NCBI GenBank assembly: GCA_017557525.1
Contig: JAFYYN010000070.1
Location: 1-64,000 of the forward strand
DNA from: Lachnospiraceae bacterium
Lineage (GTDB): Bacteria > Bacillota > Clostridia > Lachnospirales > Lachnospiraceae
DNA length: 64,000 nucleotides
Reading direction: 5' to 3'
Part shown: positions 16,278-24,634 of the stretch, piece by piece
How positions within the stretch are numbered: the stretch's first letter is position 1
Layout of the letters: each line of letters begins with the position of its first letter
Notes under the pieces: generated by a model
Told to the model about the DNA's origin: nothing
Seen by the model: the letters and a program-made list of their open reading frames with translations, nothing else
Database searches by the model: none
Translations under genes and position numbers: made by a program

Positions 16278-17546
16278 ATGAAAGATTTTTTTACAAAAAA
16301 TATCGGACTTAAGCTGCTCTCGGTGTTACTGGCACTCCTGTTATGGCTTACTGTCATGAATGTTGAGGATCCGACGGTTACGGCAACAATATCGGATATT
16401 CCCGTACAGATAATAAATGATGATGTGATCAAGTCGAGAGGCTATGGTTATACAATAGAGTCCGGTGAAAAGATCGATGTCAGGGTAAAGGCAAGAAGAA
16501 GCGTTGTTGACCGTATCACCGCCGATGATTTTGTTGCTACCGCAGATTTTAGTTCGTTTTCAAGCATGAAGATGGTTCCGATAGAAGTAACCTGTACTGA
16601 TGAACATGCAGCTGAAATGACCTGGACCGCCAAGACGGATTCAATGGCGATCATTTTAGAGGCCGAGGATTCCGTATCGAAGAGCATCCTTATCGACAGG
16701 GAAGGCTCGGTAAAGGAAGGCTACTATCTTTATGATTTTTCTACTGATACAAGCCTTGTAAGTGTTAAGGGCGCTGAGAGTCAGGTTGCAAATGTAAAGG
16801 AAGTTGTTGCCGCTATTTCCATAGACGGAATGAAGGATACAGGTGATATTGAGGTTCCTCTTTATGCCGTTGATGCAGCAGGTGAAAAGATTGATGCTAA
16901 AAAGATCACACTTACACCCGAAACAGTTACAGTCCATCTTACCATCTATCCTATAAAGGAAGTTCCTCTTAATGTCAGGACTACAGGGCTTCCTGCTGAA
17001 TACTATTACACTGGTGAAGTGGAATATGCACCTTTGCAGATACAGGTAACGGGCGATACGCTGATACTTGAAAAACTGATGGCTATAGATATTGCTGTTC
17101 CGATTGACGGCGCGGATACTGATATCGAAAAGCAGATAAACCTTGAAGAGTATATTGAGGAACATTATGAAAATACAGGCTTAAAGGTAGTTGATCAGAA
17201 TAAGACAATGGGTATCAAGATACCTGTTATCAAGATGAGTGAGGTAAGTCTGGAGATTAAACCTGAGCATGTTTCTCTGAGAAATACCGATCAGAGATAT
17301 AAGTATACTACAACCTCCAGCTGGTTATCCAAGGTACTTGTAAGGGGCAGAGAAGAAGATCTTGTTAATGTTGAGGTATCGGATTTTGATTTCTATATAA
17401 ATGTTGAGGGATATATTAACGGATCATATCAGCTTTCGCTTGAAAGTGATTATATCGGAAGCCTATATATTGAGCCCGGAAAGATGAATGTAGTGATAGA
17501 GGAAGTTATTTCCGATGCGGATGTTACGGCTGAAAACATACAGTAA
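16278..17546 (+). CDS. cdaR: YbbR-domain protein, CdaA regulator
   Basis: A 422-residue protein. One N-terminal membrane anchor (LKLLSVLLALLLWLTVMNV) is followed by an extracytoplasmic part made of about four YbbR-like beta domains (repeats ending in patterns such as VTVHLTIYPIKEVPLNV). YbbR/CdaR proteins bind CdaA and modulate c-di-AMP synthesis. ATG 16278 is preferred over GTG 16269 because GGGAGGAG (16262-16269) is correctly spaced for it. It lies 16 bp after cdaA. Confidence 0.93.
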   Translation: MKDFFTKNIGLKLLSVLLALLLWLTVMNVEDPTVTATISDIPVQIINDDVIKSRGYGYTIESGEKIDVRVKARRSVVDRITADDFVATADFSSFSSMKMVPIEVTCTDEHAAEMTWTAKTDSMAIILEAEDSVSKSILIDREGSVKEGYYLYDFSTDTSLVSVKGAESQVANVKEVVAAISIDGMKDTGDIEVPLYAVDAAGEKIDAKKITLTPETVTVHLTIYPIKEVPLNVRTTGLPAEYYYTGEVEYAPLQIQVTGDTLILEKLMAIDIAVPIDGADTDIEKQINLEEYIEEHYENTGLKVVDQNKTMGIKIPVIKMSEVSLEIKPEHVSLRNTDQRYKYTTTSSWLSKVLVRGREEDLVNVEVSDFDFYINVEGYINGSYQLSLESDYIGSLYIEPGKMNVVIEEVISDADVTAENIQ

Positions 17547-17583
17547 ATGAAGGCTGTAGACCCGCATGCGGGAGAAAAGAAGT

Positions 17584-17620
17584 ATGTGTAAGCATGCTTG
17601 TGGCATGATACGGATTATGA
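17584..17620 (+). repeat. short repeat at the start of the ABC permease gene
   Basis: ATGTGTAAGCATGC, then TTGTGGCATGATACG, then TATGA matches the leader of the SDR gene on the other strand (26859-26895) at nearly every base. Both copies end on the downstream ATGA start. In both, the segment reads in frame as MCKHACGMIR. It contains GCATGC palindromes able to form a small hairpin. Confidence 0.75.
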
Positions 17621-18399
17621 AAGATTTTATTTACAATTTAAAGAAATTCAGGTTCCTTTTCTGGGAGCTTGTAAAAAAGGATATAAAGCTTAAGTACAGA
17701 AGCTCGGTACTGGGCGTGTTCTGGACACTTTTGGAGCCGCTCCTTACGATGATAGTACTTACTCTTGTATTCTCAAATCTCCTCGGTAAGGGAGATGACA
17801 ATTTTCCGGTATATATACTTTGCGGAAGATTGTTATACAGCTTTTTCTCAAATGGGACAAAGGTTGCTTTGAAATCGGTCAGAAAGCACGGAAGCATGAT
17901 AGGTAAGGTATATGTGCCTAAATATATGTATCCCCTTTCAGCTGTGGTATCAAATTATATAATGTTCGTGATCTCTCTGGTAGTTCTGGCAGGAGTCATG
18001 ATATTTGAAAGGGTACCGATCACGGTATATCTGCTTCAGGCATTTATCCCTATGATCATCATACTTATAATGACCATGGGCGTAGGCCTGATACTTGCCA
18101 CCTATGATGTATTTTTCAGGGACCTGGAATATCTCTGGACAGTGTTTTTGATGCTCATTATGTACACCTGTGCGATATTCTACAAGGTGGATAACTTAAA
18201 AACCGCAGCAAATGAGATGATCTTTAAATGTAACCCACTGTATTCGCTTATAACGATGTTCAGGGATGCGGTCTTTGGGCGAAGCATCATGAGTGATCCG
18301 TATCATTTCTGGTTTTCGCTCTGCTTTTCACTTGGGGTATTCCTAATAGGCATACTTGTTTTCTGGAGAAAGCAGGATAAATTTATATTGTATGTATAA
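17617..18399 (+). CDS. ABC-2 permease for wall polymer export (TagG/Wzm-like)
   Basis: A 260-residue permease with six membrane helices. The N-terminal amphipathic segment KKFRFLFWELVKKDIKLKYR, then SSVLGVFWTLLEPLLTMIVL, is the family signature. With the ATPase at 18610 it should flip or export a lipid-linked polysaccharide or teichoic-acid-like polymer. The start is ambiguous: ATG 17617 (MKDFIYN) fits family N-termini, while ATG 17584 has a better GGGAG site but would add MCKHACGMIRI, which is repeat-derived. The CDP-glycerol transferases downstream point to a glycerol-phosphate-containing cargo. Confidence 0.9.
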   Translation: MKDFIYNLKKFRFLFWELVKKDIKLKYRSSVLGVFWTLLEPLLTMIVLTLVFSNLLGKGDDNFPVYILCGRLLYSFFSNGTKVALKSVRKHGSMIGKVYVPKYMYPLSAVVSNYIMFVISLVVLAGVMIFERVPITVYLLQAFIPMIIILIMTMGVGLILATYDVFFRDLEYLWTVFLMLIMYTCAIFYKVDNLKTAANEMIFKCNPLYSLITMFRDAVFGRSIMSDPYHFWFSLCFSLGVFLIGILVFWRKQDKFILYV

Positions 18400-18525
18400 T
18401 ATGCTATATATATAAAATAACATACTCTTTGTATAATACCCTATGCGTAATAATATATACATAATTAGATATATAAGTCTAAATCATTAAAAGTTATTTT
18501 GAAATGACGAAATCTGTCTTGTTAA

Positions 18526-18573
18526 GCCTTCCCATTGAGGGGAAGGTGTCTGCGAAGCAGACGGATGAGGTGG
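18526..18573 (+). repeat. GCCTTCCC...GGATGAGGTG hairpin element
   Basis: GCCTTCCC-ATTGAGG-GGAAGG hairpin, then GTCTGC-GAA-GCAGAC, then GGATGAGGTGG. The same two-hairpin layout with a GATGAGGTG end is seen at 33566, 44465 and 51884. It is a dispersed intergenic repeat of a kind common in Clostridia. Confidence 0.8.
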
Positions 18574-18609
18574 AAGAAAGAATATAAGAAAGAATATAAG
18601 AAAGAATGT

Positions 18610-19548
18610 ATGGAAGATAACAATTCAATGGAAAATCCGGTGTTGAATTCAAAACCGGTACCCAGTGTGGAAACGTCAGCCGGTATAGCAGAAACAGCAG
18701 TTCCCGCGGTACTTGATATAACAGAGTCATCGGCTGTATCGGTTCCTTTGACACCGGCGGCGGAGGTTCCCGTTAAAAAAAAGAAGAAAAAAAAGAAAAA
18801 GCTTCCGCCCAAGGTCATAGTGGTAGAAAATCTCGGGGTAAAGTTCAGGATCCAGGAACAGAAGGTTGACAGTCTTAAGGAGTATTTTGTAAGGCTTGTA
18901 AAGAGAAAGCTTAATTACAAGGAATTCTGGGCTTTAAAGGAGGTCAACCTCTCAATAAGAAAGGGAGACCGCGTAGGTATCCTGGGGTTAAACGGAGCCG
19001 GAAAGTCAACACTGTTGAAATGCATTGCAGGGGTGTTAAAGCCTTCGGAGGGGTCGGTTACCGTAAAGGGAAATATCGTGCCTCTGCTTGAGCTTGGTGC
19101 AGGCTTTGATAAGGACTATACCGGGGCTGAAAACATCTTTTTCTACGGCAGCATGCTGGGGTATTCCAAGGCGTTTATAAAAGAGAGATTTAATGAGATA
19201 GTTGAATTTTCGGAGCTGGGCAGCTTTATAAATGTACCCGTAAAAAATTACTCGTCGGGTATGAAAGCAAGACTTGGCTTTTCTATAGCGACCATTGTTG
19301 AGCCTGAGATCCTGATACTTGATGAGGTGCTTTCGGTTGGTGATGCCAAGTTCAGGAAAAAGAGCTCGAAAAAGCTTACCAAGATGATGAAAAAAGGTGT
19401 TACGGTCCTTTTCGTATCACATTCAAGCGAACAGGTACTGGCAAACTGCAACAAGGCAATAATCCTTGAGCATGGGCATATTGTTGCATCGGGCAAGGCG
19501 GAGAAGATATGTGCTCAGTATGAGGAAATGATCGGTGTTAAGGAATGA
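18610..19548 (+). CDS. ABC ATPase for wall polymer export (TagH/Wzt-like)
   Basis: A 312-residue ATPase. The nucleotide-binding domain carries Walker A GLNGAGKSTLLKC, signature YSSGMKARLGFSIA, Walker B EPEILILDEVLSVGDAKF, and an H-loop SHSS. The FWALKEVNLSIRKGDRVGILG lead-in is typical of polysaccharide/teichoic acid exporters. The first ~60 residues are low-complexity and end in a run of nine lysines. A longer frame (from 18535) would read through the intergenic repeat, so ATG 18610 is used. It follows three tandem AAGAAAGAATAT units and has only a weak ribosome site. It partners the permease at 17617. Confidence 0.9.
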   Translation: MEDNNSMENPVLNSKPVPSVETSAGIAETAVPAVLDITESSAVSVPLTPAAEVPVKKKKKKKKKLPPKVIVVENLGVKFRIQEQKVDSLKEYFVRLVKRKLNYKEFWALKEVNLSIRKGDRVGILGLNGAGKSTLLKCIAGVLKPSEGSVTVKGNIVPLLELGAGFDKDYTGAENIFFYGSMLGYSKAFIKERFNEIVEFSELGSFINVPVKNYSSGMKARLGFSIATIVEPEILILDEVLSVGDAKFRKKSSKKLTKMMKKGVTVLFVSHSSEQVLANCNKAIILEHGHIVASGKAEKICAQYEEMIGVKE

Positions 19549-19583
19549 TGATCGGGGAATAAAAGGGAAATTGGAGACTTAAG

Positions 19584-21920
19584 ATGAAGATAAGTGTCAT
19601 AATTCCTCATTTCAGAGGCTCAGCATATCTTAAGGATGCGCTGGAAAGCCTGAGGCTTCAGGAATATCCGGAGCTTGATGTGCTGTTGATTAAGGATGGC
19701 TGCAGTGAGGATTTAGGGGATCTTTTAGAAGAATATGCCTGCTTAAATATCAGGGTGTTTGATACCGGAGCAAAGAAGGGAGAACCCTTGGGAGTCCCTA
19801 CAGCCAGAAACATCGGACTTAAAAATGCGGATGGTGAATTTGTATTCTTTCTGGACAGTGATGACTATCTTTCAGATGGGTATTTTAAGGCACTGCTTGA
19901 AATGGCTACAAAGTACCCAGATACAATGATCAGATCCTCAAAGAAAAAGACATATTTTAAACGCGAGGGGCAGCTATTAAGAGAAGAACAGCAAAGACAG
20001 CTCTTAGAGCAGCAGGCGGAAAGCTCTGAAACCGATGATGACGAAGCTGAAAACCCCGAGGATGTGAACGAGGGTGATGAGCTCGATGCGATGGGTGAGG
20101 ATGGTGAGGCCATCCAGGAGAAATATAAGTTTGGATCGGCTACGGTGCTCGGACTGCTTATCCCCAGACGTGTTATAGATACGACATTTAACGAAAAATA
20201 CAGGTATTACAGTGATCTTCCTTTCATGAGCAGCATATGCAGAAATGCACCGATTATGAGCTGTAAGGAAGTAAGATATTATAAAAGGACACATAATGAT
20301 GCGATAAGGATGCCCTCTCTGTTACAGGAAGAGGCAGAGGGTAAGGGAAAGGAATTTATAAAAAGCCTTTCTGATGCGTGGGAAAGCGCCAAGGAGGGAC
20401 CTAAATTTACTCCGGTCCTAACCAGCGAATATGCCTTAAGTCAAAAGGACTTTAATCCCAATCTTTCCTATATAGAGACCTATACGCTCAATTATGTATT
20501 AAGAAAGCTTACCAAAGGAAAGCATCCTGTTGGACTTACAAAGTGGTCAAATGAGGATATCGGAGCCTTTACCCCGTTTTTTGAAAAGATACCTAAGGCC
20601 AAGATTAAAAGATATAAATTCTTCAGGCGCAGGATCATAAAAAAGATCGCAGCCGGAAATATAAAGGGTGCCAGGAAAACAGCCAATTTCTATTCAATGA
20701 AGAAAAAGAAAAAAGGACTGTTTGGTACTCCGATGCAGTGGAAATGGAATATCTATAAGAGAATATTCCGAAAGCTTTCCGTAAGAAAGGATTTTATACT
20801 GTTTGAGAGCTTCCTTGGCAGAAGCTATGGAGACAGCAGCAGGTATATTTATGAATATCTGCAGAAGCTTAACACCGAAGGGAAGCTCGGAAGTGGAAAT
20901 ATCATACCACAGAATCCCACGTTCATATGGATGATAGACAATAAGGCAGCCAAGATACCGGGAAAGCATAAACAGGTTAAATTTAATTCCCTCAGATATT
21001 TCTACTATGTGGCCAGATGCGCTGTCTGGGTAACAAATATGCGCCAGCCTTCATGGTACGTAAAGAGACCGGGAGTGATATTACTTGAGTGCTGGCACGG
21101 CACGCCCCTGAAACGTCTTGTTTTTGATATGGAGGATGTGCATTCGGCAAGCCCCAAATATAAGATGACGGTATACAACCAGTCAAGGATGTGGGACTAC
21201 CTGATATCCGATAACAGATTCTCGACAGAGTGCTTTAAAAGCTGTTTCCTGTTTCCTGAGGAAAGGATACTGGAGCTGGGGTACCCGAGAAACGACTTAC
21301 TTTACGGAGACGATAAGGAAGAAAGAGCAAGGAAGATAAAGGAAAAGCTCGGGATCCCGCAGGATAAGAAGGTTGTGCTCTATGCTCCTACCTGGAGGGA
21401 TGACGATTATTACGGACCGGCACAGTACAAGTTTGATCTGCCGCTTGATCTTGAAATGATGAAGAGCCTCCGTGACAGGTATTATTTTATCCTCAGGACG
21501 CATTATTTTATAGCAGATCATTTAAACATCCCCAAGGAAGATGCGGATTTTGTTTCGGACCAGAGCAGGTATAATGATATAGGAGAGCTCTATCTGATCT
21601 CTGACATACTGATCACGGATTATTCCTCTGTATTCTTTGATTTTGCAAACTTGAGACGTCCGATACTTTTCTTTGTATATGATCTTGAAAAATATGCAGG
21701 AGTACTTCGAGGCTTCTATTTTGACATGACAACAGGGTGTCCGGGACCGCTTCTTAAAACCAATGAAGAGGTGCTCGATGCTCTGGAGAACATTGAAAAT
21801 GTTGAAGCGGAATATGCTGAAAAGTATAAGGAATTCTGTGACAAATTCTGCTATCTTGATGACGGACATGCATCAGAGAGGATTGTGGAGAGAGTATTTG
21901 GAACACACGTAAACTCTTAA
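19584..21920 (+). CDS. GT2 glycosyltransferase-CDP-glycerol glycerophosphotransferase fusion
   Basis: A 778-residue bifunctional protein. Residues 1-~230 are a GT-A family 2 glycosyltransferase (ISVIIPHFRGSAYLKDALESL, FLDSDDYL). An acidic, Gln/Glu-rich insertion lies at about 130-180. Residues ~390-778 are a TagB/TagF-type glycerophosphotransferase: LECWHGTPLKRL, GYPRNDLLYGD, VLYAPTWRDDDY, ILRTHYF, ILITDYSSVFFDFANLRRPILFFVYDLEKY, RGFYFD. It likely adds both a sugar and glycerol-phosphate to a wall polymer on the cytosolic face. GGAG lies before the ATG. It is part of the export operon. Confidence 0.92.
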   Translation: MKISVIIPHFRGSAYLKDALESLRLQEYPELDVLLIKDGCSEDLGDLLEEYACLNIRVFDTGAKKGEPLGVPTARNIGLKNADGEFVFFLDSDDYLSDGYFKALLEMATKYPDTMIRSSKKKTYFKREGQLLREEQQRQLLEQQAESSETDDDEAENPEDVNEGDELDAMGEDGEAIQEKYKFGSATVLGLLIPRRVIDTTFNEKYRYYSDLPFMSSICRNAPIMSCKEVRYYKRTHNDAIRMPSLLQEEAEGKGKEFIKSLSDAWESAKEGPKFTPVLTSEYALSQKDFNPNLSYIETYTLNYVLRKLTKGKHPVGLTKWSNEDIGAFTPFFEKIPKAKIKRYKFFRRRIIKKIAAGNIKGARKTANFYSMKKKKKGLFGTPMQWKWNIYKRIFRKLSVRKDFILFESFLGRSYGDSSRYIYEYLQKLNTEGKLGSGNIIPQNPTFIWMIDNKAAKIPGKHKQVKFNSLRYFYYVARCAVWVTNMRQPSWYVKRPGVILLECWHGTPLKRLVFDMEDVHSASPKYKMTVYNQSRMWDYLISDNRFSTECFKSCFLFPEERILELGYPRNDLLYGDDKEERARKIKEKLGIPQDKKVVLYAPTWRDDDYYGPAQYKFDLPLDLEMMKSLRDRYYFILRTHYFIADHLNIPKEDADFVSDQSRYNDIGELYLISDILITDYSSVFFDFANLRRPILFFVYDLEKYAGVLRGFYFDMTTGCPGPLLKTNEEVLDALENIENVEAEYAEKYKEFCDKFCYLDDGHASERIVERVFGTHVNS

Positions 21921-22000
21921 AAGAAAACTGGGCATGCAGTACATACGTAAGCTCACAGGAGAAAATTGAGCAGACGGTACACGCGGAAAAACTCAATATC

Positions 22001-23194
22001 ATGAAAAAATATTTAAAGAAAATTTTGTTGTTTATATACAGGTACATGGCTCATGCATTCCCTGTTATTCCTCAAAAGGCAATGTTCATGAGTAATATGG
22101 GCAGGAACTATTCGGGAAATGTCAGGGCGATCTACGAAAAAATGAAGGATGATCCCCGTTTTGCCAGGATAAAAAAAGTCTGGGCATTTAACGGGGACTT
22201 TTTTGCAAACGTTAAAAAATATGGGAAAGGCATGCTGCCTAAGGGCTGCAGGATAGTCAGATACGGCGGCATCAGATATTATTTCCATATGGCTACTTCC
22301 GGATTGTGGGTATTTGATACAAGGCAGGAGCCCTATCTTATAAAGAGAAAAGGCAATATATATTTTCAGACGTGGCATGGCACACCCTTAAAAAAGCTTG
22401 GCCTTGATATAGACCGGATGAAAATGGCCGGTGAAGATAGAAGTGTCAGTGATTACAGGATATCATTCTTAGAGGAATCAGCAAAATGGGATTATCTGCT
22501 GGTACAGAATGATTTTAGTGAAGAGGTGCTGCCTAAGTGCTTTGGCTATAGAAATGAAGTCATAAAAGCAGGATATCCGAGAAATGACAGGCTTGCGGAA
22601 GCCCCTGCAGGGAACACCGGAAAACGTAAAAAAGTACTGCTTTATGCACCTACCTGGCGGGACAATGAGTACCTGGGAGGCGGATTTTACAAATGTCCGT
22701 CAAGACCGGATTTTAATAAGCTCGAAAAAGAGCTTGGCAGGGACTATGTGATCATAGTTAAGCTGCATTATCTGGTCAAGCTCAAGAAAGGGGATATCCC
22801 AGAGGAATGTATAAAGAGCGGTTTTATAAGGGTTTGCGGAAATGAAAGGGATATATCCGAGCTGTATCTAAAGGCGGACGGATTGATAACTGACTACAGC
22901 TCCGTATTCTTTGATTATTCTGTGCTTGAAAGACCGATATTTTTCTTCTGCTATGATCTTGAGGAGTACAGGGATGAGCTCAGGGGCTTTTATCTTGACT
23001 TTGAAAAGGTTGCGCCCGGTCCGATATCGACTGATGAGGATGAACTGGTAAGTAATATAAGGCAGATATTTGGCGGGGAAAATACGGAGTGGAAAAATAA
23101 GGTTATCGAATTTAAAAAATGGTTTAATGAATACGATGACGGACACGCTTCCGAAAGAGTACTTGATGTTTTAGCATCAAGATGTGCGCTATAG
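22001..23194 (+). CDS. CDP-glycerol glycerophosphotransferase (TagB-like)
   Basis: A 397-residue transferase that moves glycerol-phosphate from CDP-glycerol to a growing polymer. Motifs in order: an N-terminal amphipathic/hydrophobic stretch (KKILLFIYRYMAHAFPVIP), FQTWHGTPLKKLGLD, AGYPRNDRL, LLYAPTWRDNEYLGGG, IVKLHYLVKL, GLITDYSSVFFDYSVLERPIFFFCYDLEEY, RGFYLDFEKVAPGP. The length is normal for TagB/priming enzymes. It lies 80 bp after a related domain, so the pair may be primase and polymerase or act on different acceptors. Confidence 0.92.
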   Translation: MKKYLKKILLFIYRYMAHAFPVIPQKAMFMSNMGRNYSGNVRAIYEKMKDDPRFARIKKVWAFNGDFFANVKKYGKGMLPKGCRIVRYGGIRYYFHMATSGLWVFDTRQEPYLIKRKGNIYFQTWHGTPLKKLGLDIDRMKMAGEDRSVSDYRISFLEESAKWDYLLVQNDFSEEVLPKCFGYRNEVIKAGYPRNDRLAEAPAGNTGKRKKVLLYAPTWRDNEYLGGGFYKCPSRPDFNKLEKELGRDYVIIVKLHYLVKLKKGDIPEECIKSGFIRVCGNERDISELYLKADGLITDYSSVFFDYSVLERPIFFFCYDLEEYRDELRGFYLDFEKVAPGPISTDEDELVSNIRQIFGGENTEWKNKVIEFKKWFNEYDDGHASERVLDVLASRCAL

Positions 23195-23261
23195 TATTTT
23201 ATCAGGTACCGTTGCAGGCTCGGTACCGTCATTTTAAAGGCCTGCGGTAAGGAATAAGCAG

Positions 23262-24509
23262 ATGAGCAGGAACGAGGCAATAATCCGGGAGACAAAAAGA
23301 AAAACCTTAAGTTTTATGCACAATGCGGCATATAAGGCTGAGAGCTACAGGCTAAACGCCATTCTTAGAGAATATGATCCTTCGGTATGCATACAGAAAA
23401 AACCCCAAAAGGTCAGGACCGTTACGTTTATCATAACCCGTATGGTAAGGTTTCACGGAGGACAGACCTCCATACTTCATTTAGGTACAGAACTTGAGAA
23501 AATGGGGTTAAAGGTATGTTATCTTTCCTGCAAGGAACAGTCACCAGAGGAAATGGAGCTTTGCGCAAACGCCAATCTGCCGGGTTACAGTGGCAGGGTA
23601 TTTGCAATAAACAGGTATCTTGCAGCGATAAAAAAGGGAAAGATAAAGGAACCTGATGTGGTAGTTGCATCCTCATGGGATACGGTTTCATTTGCTCTTA
23701 AATTCGGAGAATCCTACAAGATGTATTTTGTGCAGGACTACGAGCCATTGTTTTATAAATTCGGCGAAGAGTACCTGATGTGCAGGAATACATATCTTCA
23801 AGGTCTGCATATGGTTTCGCTTGGAGAGTGGAACCGGAGGATGATATTAAAAGAGCTTGGGATTTTTGAGAACTTTAAAGGCTCGGACAAGCGTGACAGC
23901 GGGATAAAAATTGATGTGGTTAGTTTTCCGTATGACAGCGAGGGCTATACGCGTTTGGAAAGGAATTATGATGCATACCATTATAAGAATAAGATAACGA
24001 TAGCGGTTTATCTGAAATTTTACGGAAAAAGACTCCCAAATCTGATCCCGTACATGCTGGAGAATACGGCTGAGAAACTAAAGAAAAATGGGATAGAGCT
24101 TGAAATACTGTATTTTGGAGAGGCTAAGACCTTTAATCCCAAGGGAGGAAAGAATCTGGGACAGCTAAATAAGGAGGAGCTCCGGAAACTGTACGCAAAG
24201 GCTGATTTCGGGCTGGTTGCATCCATGAGCAATATTTCACTGGTACCATATGAGATGCACGCATCGGGTCTGCCGGTGATAGAGTTTGGGGACGGGAGCT
24301 ATCCGTTTTTCTTTGGAAATGATACGGCAATACTTACTAAAATAGGGGAGAAAGATATTGCCGGGAAATTGCTTGAAGCAATAAAGGATCCTCAGAAATT
24401 AAGGGAAATGGACGAAAAAGCGGGAGAGAAACTTGGAAGTTTAAGCTGGGAGAGGACAGCTAAGGAGTTTATGGGGATATTGAAGTCAATCACAGGGACG
24501 GTTCTGTGA
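23262..24509 (+). CDS. GT-B glycosyltransferase (WsaF/rhamnosyltransferase-like)
   Basis: A 415-residue glycosyltransferase. The pattern FIITRMVRFHGGQTSILHLGTELEKMGL, then VVASSWDTV, YFVQDYEPLFYKFG and SNISLVPYEMHASGLPVIEFGD, is that of WsaF-type enzymes, several of which add rhamnose. dTDP-rhamnose synthesis is hinted at by rfbD at 36536. The last seven residues (SITGTVL) and the stop are encoded by the left arm of the long hairpin repeat at 24485, so the natural C-terminus has been reshaped by the repeat. Confidence 0.85.
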   Translation: MSRNEAIIRETKRKTLSFMHNAAYKAESYRLNAILREYDPSVCIQKKPQKVRTVTFIITRMVRFHGGQTSILHLGTELEKMGLKVCYLSCKEQSPEEMELCANANLPGYSGRVFAINRYLAAIKKGKIKEPDVVVASSWDTVSFALKFGESYKMYFVQDYEPLFYKFGEEYLMCRNTYLQGLHMVSLGEWNRRMILKELGIFENFKGSDKRDSGIKIDVVSFPYDSEGYTRLERNYDAYHYKNKITIAVYLKFYGKRLPNLIPYMLENTAEKLKKNGIELEILYFGEAKTFNPKGGKNLGQLNKEELRKLYAKADFGLVASMSNISLVPYEMHASGLPVIEFGDGSYPFFFGNDTAILTKIGEKDIAGKLLEAIKDPQKLREMDEKAGEKLGSLSWERTAKEFMGILKSITGTVL

Positions 24510-24552
24510 TTGACAAAAGTGCGTCAGTCGCAGAACAGTCCCTTTGATTGAC
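24485..24552 (+). repeat. GGGACGGTTCT hairpin repeat overlapping a gene end
   Basis: Arms 24485-24514 and 24523-24552 form a ~30-bp imperfect helix (begins GTCAATCACAGGGACGG, ends GATTGAC). A close relative is at 33664-33732, and shorter GGGGACGGTTCT pieces are at 44404 and 45659. The left arm is coding sequence for the GT at 23262. A second small hairpin (GTCACAAGA...TCTTGTGAC) and a GGATGAGGTG end follow at about 24560-24620. Confidence 0.85.
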
Positions 24553-24634
24553 GAAGTATGTCACAAGAAGGGACCCGCGAAGTGGGAGGATGTCTTGTGA
24601 CTCAAAGCGGATGAGGTGTACGAGGAGGAAAAAG

